Part shown: piece by piece, positions 49,863 to 60,129 of the stretch
Numbering within the stretch: the first letter of the stretch is position 1
Layout: each line of letters starts with the position of its first letter
Origin: Protea cynaroides
Taxonomy: Eukaryota > Streptophyta > Magnoliopsida > Proteales > Proteaceae
NCBI GenBank assembly: GCA_028583415.1
Contig: CM053270.1
Coordinates: 65,027,517-65,091,516 of the forward strand
Direction: 5' to 3'
DNA length: 64,000 nucleotides
Position numbers and translations under genes: made by a program
Notes under the pieces: model-generated
Databases searched by the model: none
Told to the model about the DNA's origin: nothing
What the model saw: the letters and a program-made list of their open reading frames with translations, nothing else

Positions 49863-50270
49863 TGTAAAATCTTACTTATTCTGATTTTATTATTTTGGGC
49901 AACATTATCTTACTTGCCTATTTTGACTGGTGGGAATCCAATCAAGGTTGATTGATTATCCATTTCCAAATATAAATCAAATCTATACCATTATGAGATT
50001 GGGATAGATTTGAATTCTAAATCATTATAAATATGAAGCAGGGTCCTTATAGTCTCTCTCTGCGTGAAATCAAGAGGACCCATACCTAAGGGAGAGGAGA
50101 CTGTAGAAGATCTCTGCAGGAATCAGGAGAAAAGAAAAGGTCGAAAAAAATCTCCAACGAAAAGGTATGTCTTATTTCTTTTAATGGATTGTGTTATTTC
50201 TCAGTTGTATTTTACATTCCATATGAGATTCATTGTAATGAATTTTATTAGGATTGAGAAAAATCCTATA
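49863..50270 (+). repeat. Left LTR
   Basis: Starts TGTAAAATCTTACTTATTCT and ends AAAAATCCTATA. The canonical final CA has become TA. It contains a run of TCTCTCTCTGCGTG near 50053. Paired with 55997-56405. Confidence 0.92.
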
Positions 50271-50271
50271 G

Positions 50272-50284
50272 TGGTGTCAGAGCC
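50272..50284 (+). promoter_or_regulatory. Primer-binding site (tRNA-iMet type)
   Basis: TGGTGTCAGAGCC lies one base inside the left LTR. It differs by one base from the TGGTATCAGAGC motif used by most plant Copia elements. Confidence 0.8.
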
Positions 50285-50649
50285 ATTCCACATGGATTTA
50301 AAATCATTGAGTATTGAACATAAAAAAAAAAAAAAAATTCTTAACTTCCATTTGAATTTTTGGAAAAATAAAAGAGAATTTAAAAAATTGGATAATTTTT
50401 CCAGACTGGTGAAATTTAAAATATATTATACCAGATTGTAGAATTCGGAAAAATGAGTCGACCGACACTAAGTTGGTCGTCGGCGGTGGCCGGACGCGCC
50501 GCCACTCGCCGCCTGAAAAGGTGCGTGAGATCCACGAGCCGGAGGTTTAAAAAAAAATAAAAAAATTTTACCTGACGGCGCCGAGTCATCGCCGGGTCGA
50601 CTCGGCGCAAAATCGCAAACCCTAACGGGTTTGCTGGTTGACTCGGGCC

Positions 50650-51005
50650 TAGTCAACCCAGCCCAGGCCCGCCAGGCCCAAACCAGCTCTGACCGGGCTG
50701 GCCCAGCCCAAGCCAAAGCCAACCCGGCCAGTCAAACCTAGCCTAGGGCTAGCCCAGCCCAGGCCCAGAACCAGCCCAAGCCAAGGCCAGCCCGGCCAGT
50801 CAGACCTAGCCCAGGGCTGGCCCAGCCCAGGCCCAGAACCAGCCCAGGCCAAGCCAGCCCGGCTAGTCAGACCCAGCCAGGGCTGGCCCAGCCCAGGCCA
50901 AGCCAGCCCGGCCAGTCAGACCCAGCCAGGGCTGGCCCAGCCCAGGCCCAGAACCAGCCCAGGCCAAGCCAGCCCGGCTAGTCAGACCCAGCCCAGGGCT
51001 GGCCT
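50650..51005. repeat. GC-rich ~66-bp tandem repeat inside the retrotransposon
   Basis: Repeated blocks of CAGCCCGGC(C/T)AGTCAGAC followed by CCAGGGCTGGCCCAGCCCAG occur about five times, with variable-length units. The gly/trp/leu-rich frames on the minus strand are products of the repeat, not of a real protein. Base composition is sharply different from the AT-rich surroundings. Confidence 0.85.
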
Positions 51006-52042
51006 GAAAACCCCAACGGGGGATCCATGTATATCCAGCCCGAACCCGAATGAGTGGCACACTGACCCGAACCGCAAACTCGAAAGTTTGACCCGATTAT
51101 TCGACCTGAAAACCCGGAAGTTTGACCCGTTGACCCGATTGGGTCAGCTGGTTTCGGTTTGGTTTATCCAAACCGGTTTTGGTTTTGGTTCAGACCACGG
51201 TTCATCTCCGGTCCAGATTCTAAGGCCTGTTTGGCTTGCAGTTTTTTGACTGCGTTCACAATCCGACTTTAAACTTGATTTGTGGGAGCTAGGAAAGTCG
51301 GATTGACCTCCGATTTATTCCGTTGGACTTGGTTTTCAATGCTCTTCAATCTGGAATATATATTGTTACATTTTGATACATTGGGAATAGTATTTTTCTA
51401 AATTAATGCTCTTTTGGAGCTCAATTTGCAGTGTTTCTGCTGGTTTTTCTCAATATTCTTGTATTATAATGATTGTTGAGCTAAAGTGCATGTTTATTTG
51501 AATGTTTAGACTGATAAAGTTGATTTTTGAAAAACATTCATGGTTATATATATCCCACTAGAGCTGTAATTTAGAATTTGTTCATATCATGGTGGAACTT
51601 GGTAGATCCCACCAAAGTGGTATACTTTGTTTTGTCATGATGTGTTCAAATTCAAGCGACTGTGTTTGTAAATGCTTTAATGAATGACAGTGTTCACCCA
51701 AGGGTGACATTGTCCCAGTTTATTTAAATTATGATTTGTACATATTGTGTAAGAATTGGGTGAGACCACCAAAGTGGCAAGCTCAGTTCTATCATGATAT
51801 GCCCAAATCCAGTACTTATGCATTTATAGACACAACAAAGAAGGATAGTGCTCACTCAAAGGTGACATTATCAAGATTTTCATTTTTTTTGGAAGCAGCA
51901 AAGAGCGGCATTGTCCACCCAAAGGTGGCGGTGTCAAAGATCATGTATACTCATGCACATGGATGAAGGATCTTGACTTTAGGAGTTTCATACACCCAAA
52001 GGTGGTGGAATTTCGAGAGTCATTATCCCTTCGCAGGTTATG

Positions 52043-52176
52043 CACAGATAGTAAGAGGACCAGTGCGCTCTTGTCCCAAAGGATAAGGATGTAGTTTCGG
52101 TTGACTCTACACAGATAGTAAGAGGACCAGTGCGCTCTTGTCCCAAAGGATGAGGGTGTAGTTTCGATTGACTCTT
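52043..52176. repeat. 67-bp tandem duplication
   Basis: Two copies of a unit beginning CACAGATAGTAAGAGGACCA lie side by side with a few substitutions. It is followed by unannotated, degraded retrotransposon interior. Confidence 0.85.
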
Positions 52177-53434
52177 CAAAGGAAATGGACTTGCATATGT
52201 TTAATTATTGTAAGTTTAACTTATCTTGTGTGTATGTTTGCATTATAACACACATATTAGAGAACATATAATGATCAAACACCTCATGATGCCTGTTATG
52301 GTGGACCAGTTCTATGAATTGGCATGAAAGATTGAAAGCTAGTCTAGGAGTGTTTAACCTAGATATACTCAGCAAAGATTGTATTCTGGTCTTTAGGAAT
52401 ATTTAATCCCTAAGATTAGATAAAAAAAATAAATTCAAATAAGAAACATTGGAAATAGATGTTCAAAGTGAAATCCAAAGAAATTTTGGTCTTTAAGAAT
52501 GGGGTGGAGAGATATTGTATTCTCAAGGTTGTTTGTACCAGTTTTGATGGTATATGATGATAATGGTGTATGAGGAAACACATGTTAGAGTTATTAGCAT
52601 CACTAATAAGCTCTAAGATATGTGAATCTCTGTAGGTAACTCATTGGAATATTATAGATGATTCACTTGATTTTCACTTCCTCACCTAAACTGCAAAGTT
52701 AGATCCTGGTGATCCATAAACCTAGTGGACAGAAGATGATTTGATTTCCTTTTCACTAAGGAAGAAATTTCAAAGAAAAGAGAACTCGAGAGTGTTTTAG
52801 CTCCTTTGGAGTGATCAATTCTGCAGCCTATAGTATTAATAGGGTGCCAGGTAAGTTGGTTTCAGTTTAATTTGTCTTCTTGATTGGAACTGTAAAAGAA
52901 ACGTAGTTTCATAACACTCGTGGGAGAGTGATTATTTTAGGATATTGAGTTATCATTTTTGGGATATCCACTCATATCTGAAGGATTCAGCAAGAACCGA
53001 ATGGATGATGTTGGTTAGCAGTCACATCCAAGAAACATAAGTTTAATGAGACCACATGGAAATTATTGTGGAGCAATTAGTTGAGGTAACAAAAATATTA
53101 TCAGAGTGTAATGAAATAATTGTTGAAATTATCTTCATTCAAGTTGATGCATAGTCAAAATATCAGAGCTAGATAAGGCAATGTGGAGATATAATAGACC
53201 ATGTAGATCTGTGATTTCATCTAATCACAAGTTATACTTCAAAAATAGATGTTTTGGCATTGAACAAGATGAAGATCCCAATAGTTTTGAGCAAGTTGTC
53301 AATAATGAAATTATTTTTGAGTGATTACTAGTCATAAATGATGTATCTTATTTATGAACATCAATGAGATTTGAGATTTTATGCTCTTGTCATGAGCGGC
53401 GTACTCATAGGCTCAAAATGGATATGTAAGAAAA

Positions 53435-53495
53435 TGTGTGATTCCAGTGGGAGAATTGCTACAAAGTAAAACTTGTAGCGAAGTGGAATCACACA
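53435..53495. repeat. 61-nt hairpin inside the retrotransposon
   Basis: TGTGTGATTCCA (53435-53446) is the exact reverse complement of TGGAATCACACA (53484-53495). Further in, TTGCTACAA pairs with TTGTAGCGAA. The stem is about 21 pairs with small internal loops. Confidence 0.75.
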
Positions 53496-53900
53496 AAGAG
53501 AATGAAAAGTATAAACTTCAAATCTTTGAGGTTTTAATTATGTATATATAGAGGTCAGTAGGAGTGGATTTATTTTAAATTCATATGTGTTGATGGTTAA
53601 TCACTTGACCAGTAGTGACATGGTTTACCTGTTGAAACCATAGTTTTAATGTCTGATAAATTCGAGATGAAAAATGTGTGAGTAAGTACTTTTGTAAATA
53701 ACATTGAGTTTTCTCGTGACAGGAAAAATGAAACTCTGGGTTTGTCTCAAAGGGTATAAGTCATTCGTGTTCTAGAATGATTGAAAATGTACATGCATAA
53801 CAGTTAAGTTGCAGATGTTTAAATCAATAAGGAGACAAATTGACAGAGTTATGTTCAAGAAATGATGTTCAGAGAGAGAGCACCTGAAGTACAGAGCTTT

Positions 53901-54646
53901 GTGTATGCTCAAGATTATATTTATTCTCACATAGCCTTTGTTTAGAATGTTTTGAGACATTTTTAGTTGAATGCTGGTATAACTCACTGAACAACGAAAA
54001 TAGAAAGTCATGCGGTACTTGCAGAGGACCAAAGATTATCTACTCATTTGTGGTAGTAGTGACACTATTGGCTATTGTGATGTAGCGTTTGGTGATTGCA
54101 TTGGTGGGATGAATCCCATCTCAGATTTTGTGTTATGATGGTAGATGTACCCTCTGGGGAAAAATGCAAAGAAGTTTATCCATGCATCACCCTCTTGGTA
54201 AGATAGATTTTATAACTATATGTGAAACTAATAAGTAGCATATCTGGTTGAAGAGTTATCTTTCATAAGCTTGGTGTATGCTCAAGATTATATTTATTCT
54301 CACATAGCTTTTGTTTAGAGTGTTTTGAGACATTTTTAGTTGAATGCTGGTATAGCTCACTGAACAACGAGAATAGAAGGTCATGCGGTACTTGCAAAGG
54401 ACCAAAGATTATCTACTCATTTGTGGCAGTTGTGACACTCTTGGCTATTGTGATGTAGTGTTTGGTGATTGCATTGGTGGGATGAATCCCATCTCAGATT
54501 TTGTGTTATGATGGTAGATGTACCCTCTGGGGAAAATGTAAAGAATTTTATCCATGCATCACCCTCTTGGTAAGATAGATTTTATAACTATATGTGAAAC
54601 TAATAAGTAACATATCTGGTTGAAGAGTCATCTTTCATACCTTAAA
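53901..54646 (+). repeat. 373-bp tandem duplication carrying RNase H remnants
   Basis: Copies start at 53901 and 54274 (GTGTATGCTCAAGATTATAT). Each contains a decayed Copia RNase H segment translating as RYLQRTKDYLLICG followed by GYCDVAFGDCIGG, with stops on either side. Copy two differs by scattered substitutions. Confidence 0.85.
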
Positions 54647-54659
54647 AGGTTGTAAGTTT

Positions 54660-54900
54660 TTTTTTTACTTAGGCCTATTGAGATGTGTTGAGATAGCGGT
54701 TTAGCTGTGTTGTTCTCAAAGAATAATGTGAAATCTAGTAATTCAAAGCATAATAGAGATCGGATTTCAAATCTCTTTAGGTGAGAAAAAAGGTCAAATA
54801 AATTATATCATTGTAGAGCACATTCATTAAATATCTTGATTGTAGATTCTCTGACAAATTTTTTGTCAAGGGGAGTCTTCAAGGGACTGTATGTTTAATA
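54660..54900 (+). pseudogene. Degenerate Copia RNase H C-terminal remnant
   Basis: Across shifting frames one can follow fragments equivalent to the end of Copia pol: a SKHN-like block, VEHI, and DKFFVKGSLQGT near 54855-54890. Several stops and frame changes make it non-functional. Confidence 0.6.
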
Positions 54901-55084
54901 TAGAAATGGTTAATTCATTAAATGTGCTTTGTTAGTGGGAGACTTTTCTCACATTGATAATGATTTATTTTATTATGTGTATTTACATTGCCTATGGTTT
55001 TGACACATATATTTATAACCATGGTTATTTTTATATCAACATTCATTTATTGCTATGTTGCACATTCATTGACATGTCATTGAC

Positions 55085-55790
55085 AAAAGGCAGTATTAAG
55101 CCAGAACATAAAAGACAGTATTAAGCCAGGACCCAAAAGACAGTATTAAGCCAGAACAGTATTAAGCCAAGTCTTAAAAGACAGTATTAAACCAGAACAC
55201 AAAAGGTAGTATTAAGACAGGACCCAAAAGACAGTATTAAGCCAAGTCTTAAAAGGGTGTTAAGTCAGAACACAAAAGTATTAAGTCAGAACCCAAAAAG
55301 GCAGTATTAAGCCAAGTCTTAAAAGGCAGTATTAAGGCAGAACACAAAAGGCAGTATTAAGCCAGGACCCAAAAAGACAGTATTAAGTCAAGTCTTAAAA
55401 GACAGTATTAAGTCAGAACACAAAAGACAGTATTAAACCAGGACCCAAAAAAACAGTATTAAGCCAGGACCCAAAAAGACAGTATTAAGTCAAGTCTCAA
55501 AAGACAGTATTAAGCCAAAAACATAAAGGCAGTATTAAGCCAGGACCCAAAAAGACAGTATTAAGTCAAGTTTCAGAAGGCGGTATTAAGCAAAAAACAT
55601 AAAGACAGTATTAAGCCAGGACCCAAAAAGACAGTATTAAGCCAAGTCTCAGAAGGTAGTATTAAACCAAAAACATAAATGCAGTATTAAGTTAGGACCC
55701 AAAAAGATAATATTAAGTCAAGTCTCAAAAGGCGGTATTAAGCCAAAAACATAAAATCAGTATTAAGCCAAGTTTTAGAGGCGGTAAGCC
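55085..55790. repeat. CAGTATTAAG minisatellite with three-unit higher-order pattern
   Basis: About 29 units of 20-24 bp share CAGTATTAAG(C/T)CA. Three linker types alternate: AACATAAAG or AACACAAAAG, GGACCCAAAAAGA, and AGTCTCAAAAG or AGTCTTAAAAG. The order often makes a ~70-bp trimer. It occupies the retrotransposon interior shortly before the purine-rich tract. Confidence 0.9.
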
Positions 55791-55980
55791 AATTTCAAGA
55801 TAAACAAGGAAACTTATGTTCGTAATAACAGAAAGTTGTATGCCGTATAATTGAAGTGTATCTTTTGTTGTTGTTCAACATTAGTCTGCTTGTTGGAAGG
55901 TATGAGGTTTGGGATAATCTGATTTTTAATTAATGGTTTCCATGAACATACTAGTTTTTAATAGTCTTGTGGAATAATGT

Positions 55981-55996
55981 AGCCCAAGTGGGAGAT
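55981..55996 (+). promoter_or_regulatory. Polypurine tract before the right LTR
   Basis: AAGTGGGAGAT directly abuts the right LTR start, as in other plant Copia elements (AAGTGGGAGAT-type tracts). Confidence 0.75.
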
Positions 55997-56405
55997 TGTA
56001 AAATCTTATTTATTCTGATTTTATTATTATGGGCAACATTATCTTACTTGCCTATTTTGACTGGTGGGAATCCAATAAAGGTTGATTGATTATCCCTTTT
56101 CAAATATAAATCAAATCTATACCATTATGGGATTGGGATAGATTTGAATTCTAAATCATTATAAATATGAAGCAGAGTCCTTATAGTCTCTCTCTGCGTG
56201 AAATCAAGAGGACCCATACCTAAGGGAGAGGAGACTATAGAAGATCTCTGCAGGAATCAGGAGAAAAGAAAAGGTCAGAAAACAATCTCCAACGAAAAGG
56301 TATGTCTTATTTCTTTTATTGGATTATGTTATTTCTCAGTTGTATTTTACATTCCATATGGGATTCATTGTAATGAATTTTATTAGGATTGAGAAAAATC
56401 ATACA
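55997..56405 (+). repeat. Right LTR
   Basis: Starts TGTAAAATCTTATTTATTCT and ends AAAAATCATACA, keeping the canonical TG..CA ends. It is followed by the GTATG target duplication at 56406-56410. Confidence 0.92.
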
Positions 56406-56936
56406 GTATGCTCCATGAAAAGTAATCCATTGGAGCATACTTGTATTATAAAAAATCAAGCTAGAGGAGAACAACAGCTTACGAAAACTAATCGAATCAA
56501 CACCCTCTTTCCTGTTCTTCTCAAAGTTGATACCTTGCTGTCTGAGCAGTGCGATGGAATCAGGTGCATGACGATCAGAGACATCAAATTCCTTGAAGTT
56601 GAACTGCCATATGATACGGCAGCTTCCTCCGAAATCAGGAAAATTTCCATTGAAATCAGTCAGAGTAATTCCTAATTGTATAAAATGTAATGAATCCACG
56701 TTAGCCTTCAGAGTCTTGTAGTTAATTGAGGAGCGTGATGAACGCGAACTGCTTCCCGTCTTAGAACCATCGATTCTCGGTTGAATCACTACTCCTGGAA
56801 ACTCAGTGTCGATTGAGACAAAGGGAAAGAATGGTGCTGCCATTCCAATACGAGAAAACTCATATTTAAGATTATGAGACCAGACATCAATAATGATGAC
56901 TGGTTTCTGTTGATAATCATTCAATTGTTTCTCCAT
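56406..56936 (-). pseudogene. CAF1 deadenylase, 5' half (separated by the Copia insertion)
   Basis: The frame starts at the ATG at 56934-56936 and runs 177 codons to the insertion site. It includes the first catalytic motif IDTEFPG (residues 42-48, Asp and Glu), LHFIQLGITLTDFNGNFPD and FHGAY immediately before the break. Transcription of this half would read into the antisense LTR, and translation ends after about 29 LTR-derived residues (stop at 56316-56318). With the target duplication counted once, the two halves are in the same frame and total 313 residues, near the usual CAF1 size. CAF1 genes of plants are typically intronless, as here. Confidence 0.9.
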
Positions 56937-56980
56937 TTGATGAGAGTAAACGGGTATTGCATAAAGAAAGTAAGAAGAAA

Positions 56981-57080
56981 GAGAATCAAACTACAAATTG
57001 CAGAGAAAGAGTGAAGAGTGGAGAAAGTAAGAGAATCAAACTACAAATTGCAGAGAAAGACTGAAGAGTGGAGAAGAGTA
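56981..57080. repeat. 50-bp tandem duplication in the CAF1 leader
   Basis: GAGAATCAAACTACAAATTG starts two copies at 56981 and 57031 with few differences, between the CAF1 start codon and its TATA-like site. Confidence 0.85.
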
Positions 57081-57114
57081 GACTGCCGTATTGCAGGAGA
57101 ACTAAAAAAGAGAC

Positions 57115-57124
57115 GTTATATAAA
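57115..57124 (-). promoter_or_regulatory. TATA box candidate of the CAF1 gene
   Basis: Minus-strand CTTTATATAACG contains TATATAA about 180 bp upstream of the CAF1 ATG. With a start ~30 bases downstream it would give a leader of about 150 nt that includes the duplicated segment. Confidence 0.5.
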
Positions 57125-57326
57125 GTGATTAAAATTAGGAAAGAATGAAGAATTAAAATAGGAAGGAAAGAAGTAATTAGAAATAGACATAATAAACGCG
57201 GTAAGCGGTTAAGATTTACTTCTGGTAATAGACGCGGTTTTGATTTACATTATTACATGTAATTAAAAGCACCAACGACGAGATTTTCAAGTTTCTCTTG
57301 AAACGTGTCAATAAAATTAGATGCCT

Positions 57327-60079
57327 CAATGGACCGGGTCGGTGGTTCAAGACAATTTGTGTCGGATTTTAGGATTTACATCGTCTCCTCCCAGTGGTTC
57401 TGGGAGGACAGTGGCAACCTATCTCGGATGGTTGCCACGTGGCTCTCGATGAATCCGAGACCCACGTCCGAGCCGACACCCTCATCCGCTTGGCTTGTCG
57501 ACCGGGTGTCGGCTCGGATGTGGGTCTCGGATTCACCGAGAGCCACGTGGCAACCATCCGAGATAGGCTGCCACTGTCCTCCCAAACCACTGGGAGGAGA
57601 CGATGCGGATCCTAGATTTTATAGGACTTGATCAAAACATGTCTATTAAGAGGATCGGGGTTGGGTGGGTGTACTATGTACATTAACTAACTGGCTGGTC
57701 TGGTTTTGGGTTATTATCGAGCCTAGTTTACCGGGTTGTTATTAGACTGGTTTGGACTAAAAATCGACTAGGCAATCTATTAAAACCATCGGAAAAGACT
57801 GAACTAGTGAAGCTAGAATTTAATATTTGGTTTAAATCGGGTTGGTTTGGGCCATTATCGAGTTTGGACTCAGCGTCTATTTTCTTGAGCTGGTTTTGAG
57901 TTAGGTAGTCCGGTCTAGACTAGGACTCGTAGTGCTATACCTTAACCCGAAACATGTCCAATAACAGTTTAATCCATATCAATTTCGGGTTAATATTGAC
58001 CAACTCGGTCTGGGCTTTCTATTGGGTCTCAAAATTAACACCCCTATGAGTCAGACTTTTATCCACGGATAATGCACTGGATCATTGGGGTCATGGCAAC
58101 CAAATCGTCTCCTGCTGACCTGCCGCCTGCCAAGGGCGGGATTTCAGCCGGCCCACCTCCCCATGTATTGGTAGGCAGGCCGACTGATCCCCAACCCCTT
58201 GGATCAATGGACCGGGTCGATTTTGGTTCAAGACAAATCTGTGTCGGATTTTATAGGGCTTGATCAAAACATGTCTATTAAGAGGCTCGGGGCCGGGTGG
58301 GTGTACTATGCACATTAACTAACTGGCTGGTCTGGTTTTGGGTTGTTATCGAGCCTAGCTTACCGGGTTGTTATTAGACTGGTTTGGGCTAAAAGCCTAC
58401 TAGGCAACCTATTAAAACCATCGGGAAAGGCTGAAGTGGTGAAGCTAGAGTTTAATATTTGGTTTAAATTGGTTTGGTTTGGGACATTATCGGGTTTGGA
58501 CTCATCGTCTATTTCGGGCTGGTTTTGAGCTAGGTAGCCCGGTCTAGACTAGGACTGGTAGTGTTATACCTTAACCCGAAACATGTCCAATAACAGTTTA
58601 ATCCATATCAATTTCGGGTTAATTCAGACCAACTCGGTCTGGGCTTTCTATTGGGTCTCAAAATTAACACCCCTATGAGTCAGACTTTTATCCACGGATA
58701 ATGCACTGGATCATTGGGGTCATGGCAACCAAATCGTCTCCTGTCGACCTGCCGCCTGCCAAGGGCAGGATTTCAACCGGCCCACCTCCCCATGTATTGG
58801 TAGGCAGGCCGACTGATCCCCAACCCCTTGGATCAATGGACCGGGCCGATTTTGGTTCAAGACAAATCTGTGTCGGATTTTATAGGGCTTGATCAAAACA
58901 TGTCTAATAAGAGGCTCGGGGCCGGGTGGGTGTACTATGCACATTAACTAACTGGCTGGTCTGGTTTTGGGTTGTTATCGGGCCTAGCTTACCGGGTTGT
59001 TATTAGACTGGTTTGGGCTAAAAGCCTACTAGACAACCTATTAAAATCATCGGGAAAGGCTGAAGTGGTGAAGCTAGAGTTATTGGTTTAAATCGGTTTG
59101 GTTTGGGCCATTATCGGGTTTGGACTCATCGTCTAATTTCGAGCTGGTTTTGAGCTAGGTAGCCTGGTCTAGACTAGGACTGGTAGTGCTATACCTTAAC
59201 CCGAAACATGTCCAATAACAGTTTAATCTATATCAATTTTGGGTTAATTCAGGCCAACTCGGTCTGGGCTTTCTATTGGGTTTCAAAATTAACATCCTTA
59301 TGAGTCAGACTTTTATCCACGGATAATGCACTGGATCATTGTGGTCATGACAACCAAATCGTCTCCTGCTGACCTGTCGCCTGCCAAGGGCGGGATTTCA
59401 GCTGGCCCACCTCCCCATGTATTGGTAGGCAGACCGACTGATCCTCAACCCCTTGGATCAATGGACCGAGGCGATTTTGGTTCAAGACAAATCTGTGTCG
59501 GATTTTATAGGGTTTGATCAAAACATGTCTAATAAGAGGCTCGGGGCCGGGTGGGTGTACTATGCACATTAACTAACTAGCTGGTCTGGTTTTGGGTTGT
59601 TATCGGGCCTAGCTTACCGGGTTGTTATTAGACTGGTTTGGGCTAAAAGCCTACTAGGCAACCTATTAAAACCATCGGGAAAGGCTGAAGTGGTGAAGCT
59701 AGAGTTTAATATTTGGTTTAAATCGATTTGGTTTGGGCCATTATCGGGTTTGGACTCATCGTCTATTTTCGGGCTGGTTTTGAGCTAGGTAGCCCGGTCT
59801 AGACTAGGACTGATAGTGCTATACCTTAACCTGAAACATGTCCAATAACAGTTTAATCTATATCAATTTCGGGTTAATCAGTCTGGGTTTTCTATTGGGT
59901 CTCAAAATTAACACCCCTATGAGTCAAACTTTTATCCACGGATAATGCACTGGATCATTGGGGTCATGGCAACCAAATCGTCTCCTGTCGACCTGTCGCC
60001 TGTCAAGGGCGGGATTTTTTCTGGCCCACCGCCCCTTGTATTGGTAGGCAGGCCAACTGATCCCCAACCCCTTGGATCA
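57327..60079. repeat. Four-copy tandem array of a ~625-bp unit
   Basis: Units start at CAATGGACCG-type positions 57327, 58205, 58834 and 59459. Lengths are 878 (of which about 250 is an inserted MITE with its target repeat), 629, 625 and 621 bp. Conserved blocks include GGTGGGTGTACTATG, AACTAACTGGCTGGTCTGG, GGCTGAAGTGGTGAAGCT and CACTGGATCATTGGGGTCAT. Small frames on both strands repeat unit by unit and are not genes. The first unit starts after GATGCCT and the last ends before CGTAGGACC. CAAT is shared at both edges. Confidence 0.92.
57372..57612. mobile_element. Mutator-like foldback MITE (241 bp) inside array unit 1
   Basis: The arms of about 110 bp are nearly perfectly inverted: GGATTTACATCGTCTCCTCC at the left, and as reverse complement of the right GGATCCGCATCGTCTCCTCC. 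They continue through CTATCTCGGATGGTTGCCAC and CCGAGCCGACACC. The flanks CGGATTTTA and TAGATTTTA are a 9-bp duplication with two mismatches. Units 2-4 have an uninterrupted GTGTCGGATTTTATAGG at this place, so the empty site is known. The TIRs resemble those at 37042 and 59970. Confidence 0.9.
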
Positions 60080-60119
60080 ATCGTAGGACCCTCCTGCCGC
60101 AGGAGAGGATTTGGATCCA
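59970..60119. mobile_element. Mutator-like MITE (150 bp) spanning the right edge of the array
   Basis: An exact 9-bp direct repeat GGGTCATGG (59961-59969 and 60120-60128) flanks it. The left end CAACCAAATCGTCTCCTGTC and the right end, reverse complement TGGATCCAAATCCTCTCCTG, are family TIRs. Units 1-3 carry only its left ~110 bp before the next unit begins, so the tandem-repeat breakpoint is inside this MITE. Confidence 0.85.
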
Positions 60120-60129
60120 GGGTCATGGG

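Larger units (their letters stand above)
49863..56405 (+). mobile_element. Copia-type LTR retrotransposon, degenerate (6.5 kb)
   Basis: It has 408/409-bp direct LTRs, a primer-binding site like that for tRNA-iMet, a purine-rich tract before the right LTR and a 5-bp target duplication GTATG, the standard Copia length. It is inserted in plus orientation, antisense to the CAF1 gene. Internally only decayed remains of RNase H are recognisable (53990-54115, repeated at 54360-54490, and 54690-54890). I see no intact gag, protease, integrase or reverse transcriptase, so it is non-autonomous. Much of the interior is tandem repeats: GC-rich at 50650-51005, 67-bp at 52043-52176, 373-bp at 53901-54646 and a minisatellite at 55085-55790. 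By my count the LTRs differ at about 14 positions plus one indel (roughly 3.4%), so the insertion is not very recent. Confidence 0.92.

Noticed and set aside
50649..51060. Gly/Trp/Leu-rich minus-strand frames over the GC-rich repeat
   Set aside because: They come from the tandem CCCAGCCCAGG repeat, change frame with unit length and resemble no protein family.
55085..55790. CRISPR-like regular repeat spacing
   Set aside because: The linkers are themselves repeated in three classes and the units are tandem, within a plant retrotransposon. This is a minisatellite.
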